From Dyadobacter chenwenxiniae (GTDB lineage Bacteria; Bacteroidota; Bacteroidia; Cytophagales; Spirosomataceae), in the NCBI RefSeq assembly GCF_022869785.1, contig NZ_CP094997.1, positions 4,154,001-4,218,000 on the forward strand: a stretch of 64,000 nt of DNA, given 5' to 3'. The notes under the pieces are model-generated. The model worked only from the letters and a program-made list of their open reading frames with translations, had not been told where the DNA came from and made no database searches. Shown here piece after piece: positions 23,288 through 32,171 of this stretch. Every line of letters begins with the position of its first letter. The first letter of the stretch is position 1. The translations under genes were made by a program, and so were the position numbers.

Positions 23288-23818
23288 TTATGTTATTTTT
23301 TTCCTTACAAATTCCCAAAACACGATTCCAGCAGATACGGACACATTAAAAGAGTGTTTGGTCCCGAATTGAGGGATTTCCAGACAACCGTCCGCTGCGG
23401 CAATTACATCATCAGCAACACCTTCGACCTCATTTCCGAATACAAATGCGCAGGGTTTTTTATCATTCGGAGCAAAATCCTGCAGCATTACGCTTCCCTC
23501 CGCTTGTTCCACACACCAAACTTCATATCCATCCGCTTTCAACTGCATGACCGCATCTACGGCGCTTTCATTTTTCTCCCAGGCAACGGACAATTCTGCA
23601 CCGATCGCACTTCGGGTGATTTCCCTGTGCGGCGGGCTTTGCGTATAACCACATAGAATAATTTTCTCAGCACGGAAGGCATCCGCAGTGCGAAAGAAAG
23701 ACCCGACATTGGCTAAGCTTCGAATATTATCCAGAACAACAACAAAAGGAAATTTTTTCGCCTCCTTAAATTCCTCCACCGTCAACCGGCCCATTTCTTC
23801 AACCCGCAATTTGCGCAT
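23288..23818 (-). CDS. SpoU/TrmH-family RNA 2'-O-methyltransferase
   Basis: A 176-residue SPOUT enzyme. Motif 1 is NIRSLANVGSFFRTAD near residues 32-47, motif 2 is FVFGNEVEGV near 129-138, and motif 3 is IPQFGTKHSFNVSVSAGIV near 148-166. Together these form the trefoil knot that binds S-adenosylmethionine. It probably methylates a ribose in tRNA or rRNA; the target is not readable. There is no extra N-terminal RNA-binding domain, so it is the short TrmH form. A CAAACGTA sequence (TACGTTTG on its strand) at 23846-23853 may be its -7 box. Confidence 0.9.
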   Translation of the reverse strand: MRKLRVEEMGRLTVEEFKEAKKFPFVVVLDNIRSLANVGSFFRTADAFRAEKIILCGYTQSPPHREITRSAIGAELSVAWEKNESAVDAVMQLKADGYEVWCVEQAEGSVMLQDFAPNDKKPCAFVFGNEVEGVADDVIAAADGCLEIPQFGTKHSFNVSVSAGIVFWEFVRKKIT

Positions 23819-23866
23819 GACCGTTTTTCATTGATGTTATCTGTGCAAACGTACGGGAAAGAAACA

Positions 23867-23890
23867 AAACGGCCTCGATTTGAAGCCGCT
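23867..23890 (-). terminator. Weak intrinsic terminator after the FG-GAP gene
   Basis: On the minus strand CGGC and GCCG pair across 11 nt, followed by TTTTGTTTC. The stem is short; it is supported mainly by its position 26 nt after the stop codon. Confidence 0.4.
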
Positions 23891-23915
23891 TTCTACTGCT
23901 TTTGTTGATCCGACC

Positions 23916-26900
23916 CTACCTTCCAATGGCAAGCTTTTGGGATGTTACCGAGCTGTTGAGGTGCCTAACCTTCAAAAGATACACGCCCGGAGCCATTCCT
24001 CTGACGTCAATTTCTTTTGGCAATTTTTGATATTTATAAATCATCTTTCCGTTTAAAGTCAGCAACTCGATGCTGGCTATACTTTCGGGATTCGCAGTAT
24101 TAATAAACAGTTTCTCGGAAGCTGGATTTGGAAAAACCTTGACTTGAAAGGGATCAATGCCAACATCAAATTTGACCACCTGAATTCGGCTATTAGCAAA
24201 TGTTCCGTCCTGATCCACCATTCTGAGTCGGTAATGATTCTCACCATCTTGCGGTTTGGCATCTGTAAAATGGTAGCGAATCTCAGCGTTCGAAGACGTT
24301 GAAGCATTTACAAGGCCAATAGTCTGCCAATTTTTCGCATCTGAACTTCGCTGGATTTCGAAATGCTTACTATTTCTTTCCCAAGTTGTCCTCCACATGA
24401 GCTCGACAGCATTCTCTGATTTTACAGCCTCAAAACTGACCAGTTCAACCGGTAAGACACCACCACCGTTCAGCATCGAAGTGGAAGAATAATGCCATGG
24501 GCCATAGACCTGGCCCGTAATGGCAAGGACCGGGTCATATTTGATCCGCACCCGGACTTTTGTAGCTTTTCCAGTTTTCGCAACCACATTTTTGTATTCA
24601 ATTGGTGCTTGTCCCGTGCTGATATAGCTGGATTGCTGTTCGGTAAATTCGGTGCTGCCCGTTATTGAAGTGTATAGCACTGGTTTTGAAAATGCCTCCC
24701 CTTCTTTCGCAGTTTCCCAGACGAGTTTACCTCTGTTTCTACCTAAAAAGGATTTTTCGTATAAGCCTACGCCAAAAGTGTTTTCTGTTACATTGTTATG
24801 GTCCAGGATTGTGTTTAAATCGGCATTATACAATCTGATATTATTTTTCGTACCGGTTCCACGGTTTCCATGATAGGTGTAGGCTTCTCCCGCATTCACA
24901 TTGGCCGCATCGAAAGGAGCTCCGGCGACCACATCGCTATAACCGTCGCCATTTACATCACCCGCGCCTGCAACGGCGTAACCTAGTTTCGCCTTCCCTT
25001 GGTTCTTCTCGATCTCAATCGCTATGACAGGGTTAATGCCGGCGGGAGATCCTTGATAAATGAATAAAGCTCCCTCGTCAGTCTGGCCTCCGTCGTATTC
25101 AGGTGCACCCACAGCCACATCAGCATATCCATCTCCATTCACATCGCCTGCACCAGATACAGAAAAACCCATATGTGCGGCAGCCTGATTACTTAACAGT
25201 TTCGTTTTATAATCTGGATCAACACCGGCAAGAGCGCCGTGAAAAACAAATGCCGCACCTTGCATTAGGTTATTGGAAATATAGTGATCGGCACCAACTA
25301 TGACATCACTAAATCCATCCCCATTAACGTCACCGGCACAAGAAACTGAAACGCCTAATGCCGCTTGGGACTCATTTACTTGCAAGATATCAGAGGTCTG
25401 CGGATCAACACCAGATTGCGAGCCATAGTAAATAAAAGCCGCGCCTTCCAAGACTTGTCCGTCATTGTAAAAGTGAGCCCCCGCGATAACATCGCTATAT
25501 CCGTCACCGTTAAGATCCCCCGCGCCAGACACTGATCCACCCATAAACGAGCCTGCCTTATTGCTTTCCAGAATCGTTTCATTGTTCAAAACTCCCGATG
25601 CAGAGCCATAATAAACAAATGCTGCGCCTTCCTCACTCTGGACATTATCATATCCCGGCGCGCCAACAAGGACATCGCTATATCCATCCGCATTAATGTC
25701 GCCGGCACTGGCAACAGCATGTCCAAATCTCCCTCCCAGCTGATTGTAAGACAATGTTAAAGCGGCCTGCGTATTAAGCCCGGACGACGATCCGTGAAAA
25801 ATAAAGATCCTACCGGTGTTCGCCTGTGCATCATCGAACATGGGTGCACCGACTATTACATCGCTAAAACCATCCCCGTTCACATCACCCGCACCGGATA
25901 CAGAAAACCCCATATTCGCATCGGCCTGATTGCCTTCCAATGTTTCGAAACCGTTTAATGATATTCCCGATGCCGAACCGTAATAAAGAAATGCGGCTCC
26001 TTCGTTACTTTCACCGTTATCAAAATAAGGCGCACCCACAATCACATCAGTAAATCCATCGCCATTCACATCTCCCGCGCTTGAAACGGAGTAGCCTGAT
26101 TGGCTTCCGTTTTGATTGGACTGTAACGTAGCGCTGGAAAGGTAATTTAGCTCCGCTGCGGAACCGTTGTAGATGAATGCTGCGCCTTCGTTTATCTGCG
26201 GACTATCGAAAGAAGGCGCACCGGCCATAATGTCACTAAACCCGTCCCCGTTAACATCACCTGCGCTGCTTACGGACCAGCCTAAAAAGGAATCGCTTTG
26301 TCCGCTTCTGATGTTTGAAATGGACACTGAGCTGATGCCAGAAGCTGATCCCGGAAAGACTAATGCAGCGCCCTCGTTAATTTCTCCGGCATATCCGGGT
26401 TCGCCAATTATTATATCGCTATACCCGTCGCCGTTTACATCACCCGCACTTGCGACCGAGTGTCCCATCCATGAGCCTGGTTTTTCCCCGGTGATTTTAA
26501 CAGAAACAGCATTATTGATTCCAGACGAGGAGCCATGATAAATGAATGCTGCACCATCATCTGAGTTCTGAGCTCCTTTATCACAATATGGCGCACCAAC
26601 GATAACATCGCTGAAACCATCGCCATTCACATCACCTGCACTTGCGACGCATCGGCCAAAATATGCAGAAGACTCATTAATTTCCAAAAGAGCCGCATAC
26701 TGTGCTGGCAAACCACCAGCCGAACCATGATAGATGAATGCAACGCCTTCGTTTGCCTGCCCATGATCATATTCTTGGGCACCAATGATCACATCACTGA
26801 ATCCATCCGCATTCACATCGCCGGCACTGGCCACAGACCACCCAAATGATTGATCAGGCTGCATCTCTTCCAGCACGATCTCAGGTACATTGTCGACCCC

Positions 26901-28238
26901 AGTCGCCGAACCATGATAAACATATGCCTGCCCACTATCAGGAGAACCAACAATCACATCACTATAACCATCATTATTGACATCTCCCGCAGATGCCACA
27001 GTAAAACCAAAATTAGCGCTAACAGCATTACAAGTAAGTACCGTAGCAGCGACTGGGTTAATCGATGATGTCCTGCCATAATAAATAAATGCAGCACCAT
27101 TCCCAGATCCATTATGGTTAGAATTTGGATCTCCTACAATCACATCGCTGAATCCATCGCCATTCACATCACCGGCACTTGCAATGGACCAGCCATATCC
27201 GATTTCCTGATCCTCACTTTCCATAAGTAAGGAAGCAGGTTGATTTACAACGGGATTTATACCAAGCCCTGCCCCGTAATGAATAAAAACCGCACCGTCA
27301 TTGACTGGTGGAGAAGAATCATCACTGTCCTGCTGAACAGCGCTTACTATCACATCGCTGAATCCGTCTCCATTCACATCTCCGGCACTTGCCACGGACC
27401 AGCCTAAGTTGGCATAGCTTTGATTATTTTGAATCGTTGCATTCGCATTACCGGGATTGCCATTCACTACTATCGGATCAATTGTAACTGGATAAGCTGC
27501 TCCCTTGACATTAACTGACAATAATATACGATCATCCTCGCTGGATAACGATGCCAACAGATTTTGCCCATTTGCATCCCAGCATTTCAAGTCCTTGTAT
27601 ATAAGCCGATTTGAAAAACCACCGGAATTTTTCCCATAAAATAGCAACTCATTTTCACCCATATCTTTAACATTCAATCCCTTAGCGGACAGATGGATAT
27701 CTATAACCTTCGTATCGACCGGTGCCTTGTGAATAATAAAATTCTGACGAATGCCTTGTTCGTCATTAATGTATTCCTCAGTAAAATCCCGGTGTTTAAT
27801 TTGAAGTTTGTTATCAATATGTTCAGAAATTGCGTTGGCTTGCACTTCGGAGAATTTCTGCCCATCCGCATAAATTCCCTCATTCACGAGTTCCAGTTCA
27901 AAGTCAAGACCCGCCGAGTCTACACGATTTTGGATAGTAAAATGCCCGGGTTTATAATAAGCCCTGAGATTTTGCTGCCTGTTTGGACTTTGAAGAGATT
28001 GCTTTTTATCGTCAAAAGAAATTTTATATTCCATTTGAGCCAGACGTTGTTGAATGCCAGTAACTACACTTTGCGGCATAGGTTCGCCAAGCTTTTTGCT
28101 AAATACCGGCTTAATCAACGGCAATTTCGCTGCTGATGCTGTAATAGTCTCTGGTTTAGCTTTTTGAATGTAATAAATAGTAAAACAAACCGCGACGACA
28201 AGCAGAATGGATAGTGCTGACTTGTAACATTGTCTCAT
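23916..28238 (-). CDS. Giant FG-GAP repeat protein with T9SS sorting domain
   Basis: A 1440-residue surface or secreted protein. An N-terminal hydrophobic segment at residues 8-25 acts as signal. About 250 residues without a known domain follow. Then come 14 FG-GAP/integrin-alpha-like repeats at about residues 277-1140, spaced near 62 residues. Each contains a variant of SVASAGDVNGDGFSDVIVGAP, where DxNxDGxxD is a calcium-binding loop. They should fold as two beta-propellers. The C-terminus (about 1366-1440) starts VKVFPNPASEKLFIN and is a type A T9SS sorting domain. Likely roles are adhesion or calcium-dependent ligand binding. It has no operon partner. Confidence 0.92.
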   Translation of the reverse strand: MRQCYKSALSILLVVAVCFTIYYIQKAKPETITASAAKLPLIKPVFSKKLGEPMPQSVVTGIQQRLAQMEYKISFDDKKQSLQSPNRQQNLRAYYKPGHFTIQNRVDSAGLDFELELVNEGIYADGQKFSEVQANAISEHIDNKLQIKHRDFTEEYINDEQGIRQNFIIHKAPVDTKVIDIHLSAKGLNVKDMGENELLFYGKNSGGFSNRLIYKDLKCWDANGQNLLASLSSEDDRILLSVNVKGAAYPVTIDPIVVNGNPGNANATIQNNQSYANLGWSVASAGDVNGDGFSDVIVSAVQQDSDDSSPPVNDGAVFIHYGAGLGINPVVNQPASLLMESEDQEIGYGWSIASAGDVNGDGFSDVIVGDPNSNHNGSGNGAAFIYYGRTSSINPVAATVLTCNAVSANFGFTVASAGDVNNDGYSDVIVGSPDSGQAYVYHGSATGVDNVPEIVLEEMQPDQSFGWSVASAGDVNADGFSDVIIGAQEYDHGQANEGVAFIYHGSAGGLPAQYAALLEINESSAYFGRCVASAGDVNGDGFSDVIVGAPYCDKGAQNSDDGAAFIYHGSSSGINNAVSVKITGEKPGSWMGHSVASAGDVNGDGYSDIIIGEPGYAGEINEGAALVFPGSASGISSVSISNIRSGQSDSFLGWSVSSAGDVNGDGFSDIMAGAPSFDSPQINEGAAFIYNGSAAELNYLSSATLQSNQNGSQSGYSVSSAGDVNGDGFTDVIVGAPYFDNGESNEGAAFLYYGSASGISLNGFETLEGNQADANMGFSVSGAGDVNGDGFSDVIVGAPMFDDAQANTGRIFIFHGSSSGLNTQAALTLSYNQLGGRFGHAVASAGDINADGYSDVLVGAPGYDNVQSEEGAAFVYYGSASGVLNNETILESNKAGSFMGGSVSGAGDLNGDGYSDVIAGAHFYNDGQVLEGAAFIYYGSQSGVDPQTSDILQVNESQAALGVSVSCAGDVNGDGFSDVIVGADHYISNNLMQGAAFVFHGALAGVDPDYKTKLLSNQAAAHMGFSVSGAGDVNGDGYADVAVGAPEYDGGQTDEGALFIYQGSPAGINPVIAIEIEKNQGKAKLGYAVAGAGDVNGDGYSDVVAGAPFDAANVNAGEAYTYHGNRGTGTKNNIRLYNADLNTILDHNNVTENTFGVGLYEKSFLGRNRGKLVWETAKEGEAFSKPVLYTSITGSTEFTEQQSSYISTGQAPIEYKNVVAKTGKATKVRVRIKYDPVLAITGQVYGPWHYSSTSMLNGGGVLPVELVSFEAVKSENAVELMWRTTWERNSKHFEIQRSSDAKNWQTIGLVNASTSSNAEIRYHFTDAKPQDGENHYRLRMVDQDGTFANSRIQVVKFDVGIDPFQVKVFPNPASEKLFINTANPESIASIELLTLNGKMIYKYQKLPKEIDVRGMAPGVYLLKVRHLNSSVTSQKLAIGR

Positions 28239-28390
28239 TTTTCAATCTTGGATATGGTAAGAACTTGATTCAGTAAGCATGGGAGCCTGATCAAATTTTA
28301 GTTCCAAAAATCAAGATGTACAATGCGTTTATTAGAAGGTCAGTAAGACTTATTTGAAGGTTAATTAACCAAAGAACTCAACCAAACACA

Positions 28391-28423
28391 CAAAAAAAAC
28401 CCTGCACTGCTAAGTACAGGGTT
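28391..28423 (-). terminator. Intrinsic terminator after the response regulator
   Basis: On the minus strand AACCCTG and CAGGGTT pair around a 12-nt loop and are followed by T6-8. It lies just after the stop codon of the response regulator and before the FG-GAP gene, so the two are separate transcripts. Confidence 0.8.
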
Positions 28424-28443
28424 CAGATATTTCCCGAAAACAA

Positions 28444-29064
28444 TTATTTGATCTTTGTGATCAGTTCTACTATATTTTTCACCCCTAATTTTTCGAAAAT
28501 ACGTGCTTTGTAAGTACTAACGGTTGAGAGTTGCAGGTTAAGTTTTTCAGCAATTTTGGCGGTCCCTAAACCTTCCTTTAAAAGGTTCATTACGTCCGTT
28601 TCTCTTGGAGATAAACTAACGACCGGATCAGGCTGGAATTCCCGTGGATTGATGAGCCTGTTGATATTCATTTGCTGCATATCTTCGCTCATATATTTTT
28701 TATTGTTCAACACGCTCATTACGGCTGTTTTGAACTCTTCCTCAGGCGCGTCTTTGGATAAATATCCATCCGCTCCGGCTTGCAGATACATCAAACCGTA
28801 CTGCTGCTCATCATAGCTAGAGAACATCAATATCCTGATCCCGGGCGATTTTTGACGAATGGTCTCGACCATCTTCGTTGTGTTTCCCCCAGGAATGTTG
28901 ATGTCCAGAATTAAAAGATCATATGATTTCACTTCAAGTTCCTGAAGTATTTTATCAAAGTCGTCTACGTCCGAAATAGTTGAGTCGGGAATCAGTGATT
29001 TGAGGAGGTGTTTGGTGCCTATTCTCACTACAGCATGATCTTCGGCAATAAGTATGTGTTTCAT
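28444..29064 (-). CDS. NarL/FixJ-type response regulator
   Basis: A 206-residue two-component regulator. The receiver domain (1-120) starts MKHILIAEDHAVVR and has the phospho-acceptor Asp54 in LLILDINIPGG, plus Lys near residue 104 in LSKDAPEEE. The C-terminal LuxR-type helix-turn-helix is at about 142-205 (LSPRETDVMNLLKEGLGTAKIAEKL). It should bind DNA as a dimer when phosphorylated. No sensor kinase gene is adjacent, so it is an orphan in this window. The ATG at 29062-29064 is chosen over an upstream in-frame TTG. Neighbourhood suggests, but does not prove, control of surface-protein genes. Confidence 0.92.
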   Translation of the reverse strand: MKHILIAEDHAVVRIGTKHLLKSLIPDSTISDVDDFDKILQELEVKSYDLLILDINIPGGNTTKMVETIRQKSPGIRILMFSSYDEQQYGLMYLQAGADGYLSKDAPEEEFKTAVMSVLNNKKYMSEDMQQMNINRLINPREFQPDPVVSLSPRETDVMNLLKEGLGTAKIAEKLNLQLSTVSTYKARIFEKLGVKNIVELITKIK

Positions 29065-29130
29065 GTACGGGTTTAAGTCCAATTTAATTTATAAGATGCA
29101 GGTGTCTGTCTAAACAGGCCGATTAATTTA

Positions 29131-29138
29131 CAAAAATA
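29131..29138 (-). promoter_or_regulatory. -7 box for the response regulator
   Basis: The minus strand reads TATTTTTG, a perfect TAnnTTTG match, predicting a leader of about 60 nt. A matching -33 element is not obvious in the AT-rich upstream sequence. Confidence 0.4.
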
Positions 29139-29356
29139 GCAATCAGCATTGTATTAAACATAAAAAATATCAATTTAGTATATCAATATTTCACAACTTT
29201 AGTGAAAATAGTTAGCAAATCGCCTTTTTCACAGCAAAATATCGTTTACTTTCTAAAACTAAGAAGTTTAGCTCCGATATTATTCAATATAACGCACACT
29301 ATTTCTGGAAAACGGGTGAACTGGAAGTTTACCTTTATGCCGGTAAAAGTCATTTT

Positions 29357-30268
29357 TTGACCGATCCCTCTTTCCCTGCCTTTTTGTATCTCACTCCGGG
29401 CCATTTAACAACCCAAACTACCGATATAGTATATGCCTTCCATTTGCAGCGCCGGAATTCCGCGCATGTCGTTGCCATTTTTCAATGTGTGGAACAGCCT
29501 GCGAATGTCTGGATCTCACCGCCAAACGCGCCGTTCGGTGGGATCCAATGCGCGAATGGCTGTACGGATAGTGAGTTAACTTTTTTTGCGCGCTGTATTA
29601 TAGATTGGATGAAGGGACGTTCGGGAAAAAAGCTGATCATTAAAACGGCTCCATTTTGTTATCAGCCAATTTTACATAATTTACTACACAATGTTTACAT
29701 AAATACCGGATTTGCGGTTATTCAGTGTTTTGCAAACAGTTTTATTCCAGTTGACCAGAATAGTTTTATCGGCCGGATTAAATCTGCTGAAAAACGTAAG
29801 CTCAATAAAGCAATTGCTGCTGGATTTCAGGCTGCGATATTGCCCGAACTTCCATGCGCAACCGTTTATGAATTTCTAGCGCAATGTCGTGACCAGAAAG
29901 GTTACCGGATGCCGTTAACATTGTGGCAAATCGAAAATTTAAGGCAAAAATTTCCGGACACTTATCGCGTTTTTGCTGTTATGGACAAAGCGAAAATTAT
30001 CGCACTCACACTAACGGTCCGGGTTAACAACAAGATCCTTTATAACTTCCTGTGCGACGACTTGCTATCATATCGCGTTTACAGCCCCATGGTTATGCTC
30101 ACAGAAGCCGTTTACAATCATTGTCAGCAGGAGCATATTGAAATCCTCGATCTCGGCATTTCATTGAATGAAAACGGTGACCATAAGCCATCTCTGAGCC
30201 GTTTCAAGAAAAACATCGGAGGAAAAGATTGTATTAAGATAACCTACGAAATTAAATTCCCCTATTAG
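29357..30268 (+). CDS. FemAB/GNAT-like acyltransferase
   Basis: A protein of about 303 residues resembling the FemAB/BioF2-like acetyltransferase group. It has FIGRIKSAEKRKLNKAIAAGF at about 138-158 and the late segment LDLGISLNENGDHKPSLSRFKKNIGG, both typical of that group. It would add an acyl or aminoacyl group to a glycan or peptide precursor. The start is uncertain. The listed start is a TTG in a six-T tract. The same frame stays open upstream to about 29213 without a usual start codon, and an ATG at 29337 is out of frame by one base. It overlaps the convergent methyltransferase by 4 nt. Confidence 0.65.
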   Translation: MTDPSFPAFLYLTPGHLTTQTTDIVYAFHLQRRNSAHVVAIFQCVEQPANVWISPPNAPFGGIQCANGCTDSELTFFARCIIDWMKGRSGKKLIIKTAPFCYQPILHNLLHNVYINTGFAVIQCFANSFIPVDQNSFIGRIKSAEKRKLNKAIAAGFQAAILPELPCATVYEFLAQCRDQKGYRMPLTLWQIENLRQKFPDTYRVFAVMDKAKIIALTLTVRVNNKILYNFLCDDLLSYRVYSPMVMLTEAVYNHCQQEHIEILDLGISLNENGDHKPSLSRFKKNIGGKDCIKITYEIKFPY

Positions 30269-30909
30269 ATTTCCAGGCAGTTTCCATCCCTGTAAAATAC
30301 GCTTGTACAGGTTTCAATGCCCACAATGGGCGCCATGCCAATGAAATCCAGCCGTCTGAAACCTTTATCTTTCAAATATTCTTTGGCCTTTTGATACCAT
30401 TCCCTTTCGGAATTATCCAGGATCAGCACACCGTCGGGCGTAAGGTAGTCTACGGCAAAGTTGGCGCATTTAACCCTGTTCCGCCCGTCGACAATGATCA
30501 TATTGTAAAGTTTACCCGCATCCTTAACTGCCTGAATATAAGACTCGCCCAGCGGTTTTTCAACCACTTTCGCATTTGAGGGAAGTTTGGGTTTAATTTG
30601 CTTGATCCAGTCTGCATCGTGTTCTACGGCAGTGATTTCCTTTATGCGGGCGGCATACCAACGCGTGGAATTGCCCGAACCATATTCAAAAACGGTAAAT
30701 GAGGACTTCAGTCGCGGTTTCAGGAATAAAATAAAAGGATAAGTGTACCAGGGAAGCGGATCGCCGTTTGCATCAACGGATTGCTTGGTATGAAAACTCC
30801 TGAACCAGCCATATTGCTTCAACGCGCCATCCAGAAAAAGTTGGACGCTGCCACCCAAACCAACTCCGTTAAGAAAATCCCAGGCGTTATTTTTTATTTT
30901 TTTAATCAT
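30265..30909 (-). CDS. SAM-dependent methyltransferase-like protein
   Basis: A 214-residue class I methyltransferase-fold protein. The cofactor-binding glycine motif is VFEYGSGNSTRWYA near residues 72-85, AVEHDADW follows near 94, and MIIVDGRNR near 138-146 and GVLILDNSERE near 160 match strands 4 and 5. It starts 2 nt after the epimerase gene stops, so the two are co-transcribed. A role in methylating a surface sugar or lipid-linked intermediate is inferred from that pairing. It could also be a non-catalytic or capsule-associated relative. Confidence 0.75.
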   Translation of the reverse strand: MIKKIKNNAWDFLNGVGLGGSVQLFLDGALKQYGWFRSFHTKQSVDANGDPLPWYTYPFILFLKPRLKSSFTVFEYGSGNSTRWYAARIKEITAVEHDADWIKQIKPKLPSNAKVVEKPLGESYIQAVKDAGKLYNMIIVDGRNRVKCANFAVDYLTPDGVLILDNSEREWYQKAKEYLKDKGFRRLDFIGMAPIVGIETCTSVFYRDGNCLEI

Positions 30910-30911
30910 TA

Positions 30912-32039
30912 CTAATCCGACGATTGACGCTTATCGGCACAAACGTACGAATTAATGTACTTTTCTCTTAAAATTGTCACGATGCGCCCGGCTGTGCTGC
31001 CGTCCCAAAGATTTGGAATCCGGCCTTTTTTGCAATTTCCTCGTAAGATTTGTTTCGCCAGCTCAAAAACTGATTCTGCGTTCCAGGCCGGCAACAAATG
31101 GTTTGTCCCAACTTCAACCGTCACAGGCCGTTCCGTGCTTTCTCTTAATGTAATGCAGGGGATTTGTAAAAATGAAGTTTCTTCCTGAATGCCTCCGGAA
31201 TCGGTAACGACCAAGCTTGCACGTTTGACAAGTGTTAAAAATTCAATGTAACCCTGCGGCGCTAAGATTTCGAGGTTTTTGATTCTTCTCAAATGGGATA
31301 ACAAACCATTCAATTCAAAACTTCTTAATGTTCTCGGGTGAACCGGAAAAATCACTTTTTGCAATCCTGTCAATTTCCTGATCATAGCCATAATCTCAAC
31401 TAAACCGTCAAGCTCATCCACATTAGCAGGCCTATGAAGTGTTAATAGAATGTGACCCGGCCCACTTGAGAGCAAATGCGCTGATTCTTGATCAACTGAC
31501 AGACCCTTCAAACAATGCAGCAGCGAATCAATCATGACGTTCCCTACAAAATGAATTTTGGACGCAGGAATATTTTCTTTCAATAGATTATCGACCGCCG
31601 ACTGTTCTGTCACGAACAGGTGATCCGCAATGGCATCCGTCATGATCCGGTTGATTTCTTCGGGCATTTTCCGGTCGCCACTTCGCAGCCCCGCTTCCAC
31701 GTGAACAACCGGAATATGTTCTTTCACAGCAACCAAGGCGCAAGCCAGCGTGGAATTGACGTCGCCAACTACAAGCACCAGGTCCGGCTTTTCCATCAAC
31801 AAGATTTTTTCAAATTCCAGCATTATCCCGGCCGTTTGCTGCGCGTGTGAACCGCTGTTAATGCCCAGGAAATAAGCTGGTTCGGGAAGATAAAGTTGCT
31901 GAAAAAAGATGCCCGACATTTGAAAGTCATAATGCTGGCCCGTGTGGACTATTAAGGATTCAATGTCCCCGTAACAAGAAAAAGCGCGGTGTAGCGGCGC
32001 AACCTTCATAAAATTGGGGCGTGCCCCAACGATATTCAT
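30912..32039 (-). CDS. wecB: UDP-N-acetylglucosamine 2-epimerase (non-hydrolysing)
   Basis: A 375-residue GT-B fold enzyme that interconverts UDP-GlcNAc and UDP-ManNAc. It shows GARPNFMKVAPLHRA at the start, HVEAGLRSGDRKMPEEINR near residue 116, LTLHRPANVD near 210 and TDSGGIQEE near 286, all standard for the family. I use the ATG at 32037-32039 because MNIVGARPNFMK is the conserved start; a TTG three codons earlier is less likely. UDP-ManNAc is a precursor for capsule, O-antigen and enterobacterial common antigen-type glycans, consistent with the surrounding genes. Confidence 0.93.
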   Translation of the reverse strand: MNIVGARPNFMKVAPLHRAFSCYGDIESLIVHTGQHYDFQMSGIFFQQLYLPEPAYFLGINSGSHAQQTAGIMLEFEKILLMEKPDLVLVVGDVNSTLACALVAVKEHIPVVHVEAGLRSGDRKMPEEINRIMTDAIADHLFVTEQSAVDNLLKENIPASKIHFVGNVMIDSLLHCLKGLSVDQESAHLLSSGPGHILLTLHRPANVDELDGLVEIMAMIRKLTGLQKVIFPVHPRTLRSFELNGLLSHLRRIKNLEILAPQGYIEFLTLVKRASLVVTDSGGIQEETSFLQIPCITLRESTERPVTVEVGTNHLLPAWNAESVFELAKQILRGNCKKGRIPNLWDGSTAGRIVTILREKYINSYVCADKRQSSD

Positions 32040-32073
32040 CACTTTCAAGAAATAGTGTGTTTAATTAGGGAAG

Positions 32074-32081
32074 CAAAGTTA
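32074..32081 (-). promoter_or_regulatory. -7 box for the epimerase-methyltransferase unit
   Basis: The minus strand reads TAACTTTG, a perfect TAnnTTTG match, 35 nt before the start codon. No good -33 element is visible at normal spacing. Confidence 0.4.
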
Positions 32082-32171
32082 TCACAATCATGCAAAGGAA
32101 CTAATGGCTGCCGCAGTTAGGCTATCTTCTGCTTTTTGTCTTATTTCGCCCTGTTAATCATTTGCACCTTC

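Noticed and set aside
29083..29356. tRNA or riboswitch in the gap before the FemAB-like gene
   Set aside because: The gap is AT-rich and contains only a -7 box and an open frame without a start; no cloverleaf or conserved aptamer core was seen.
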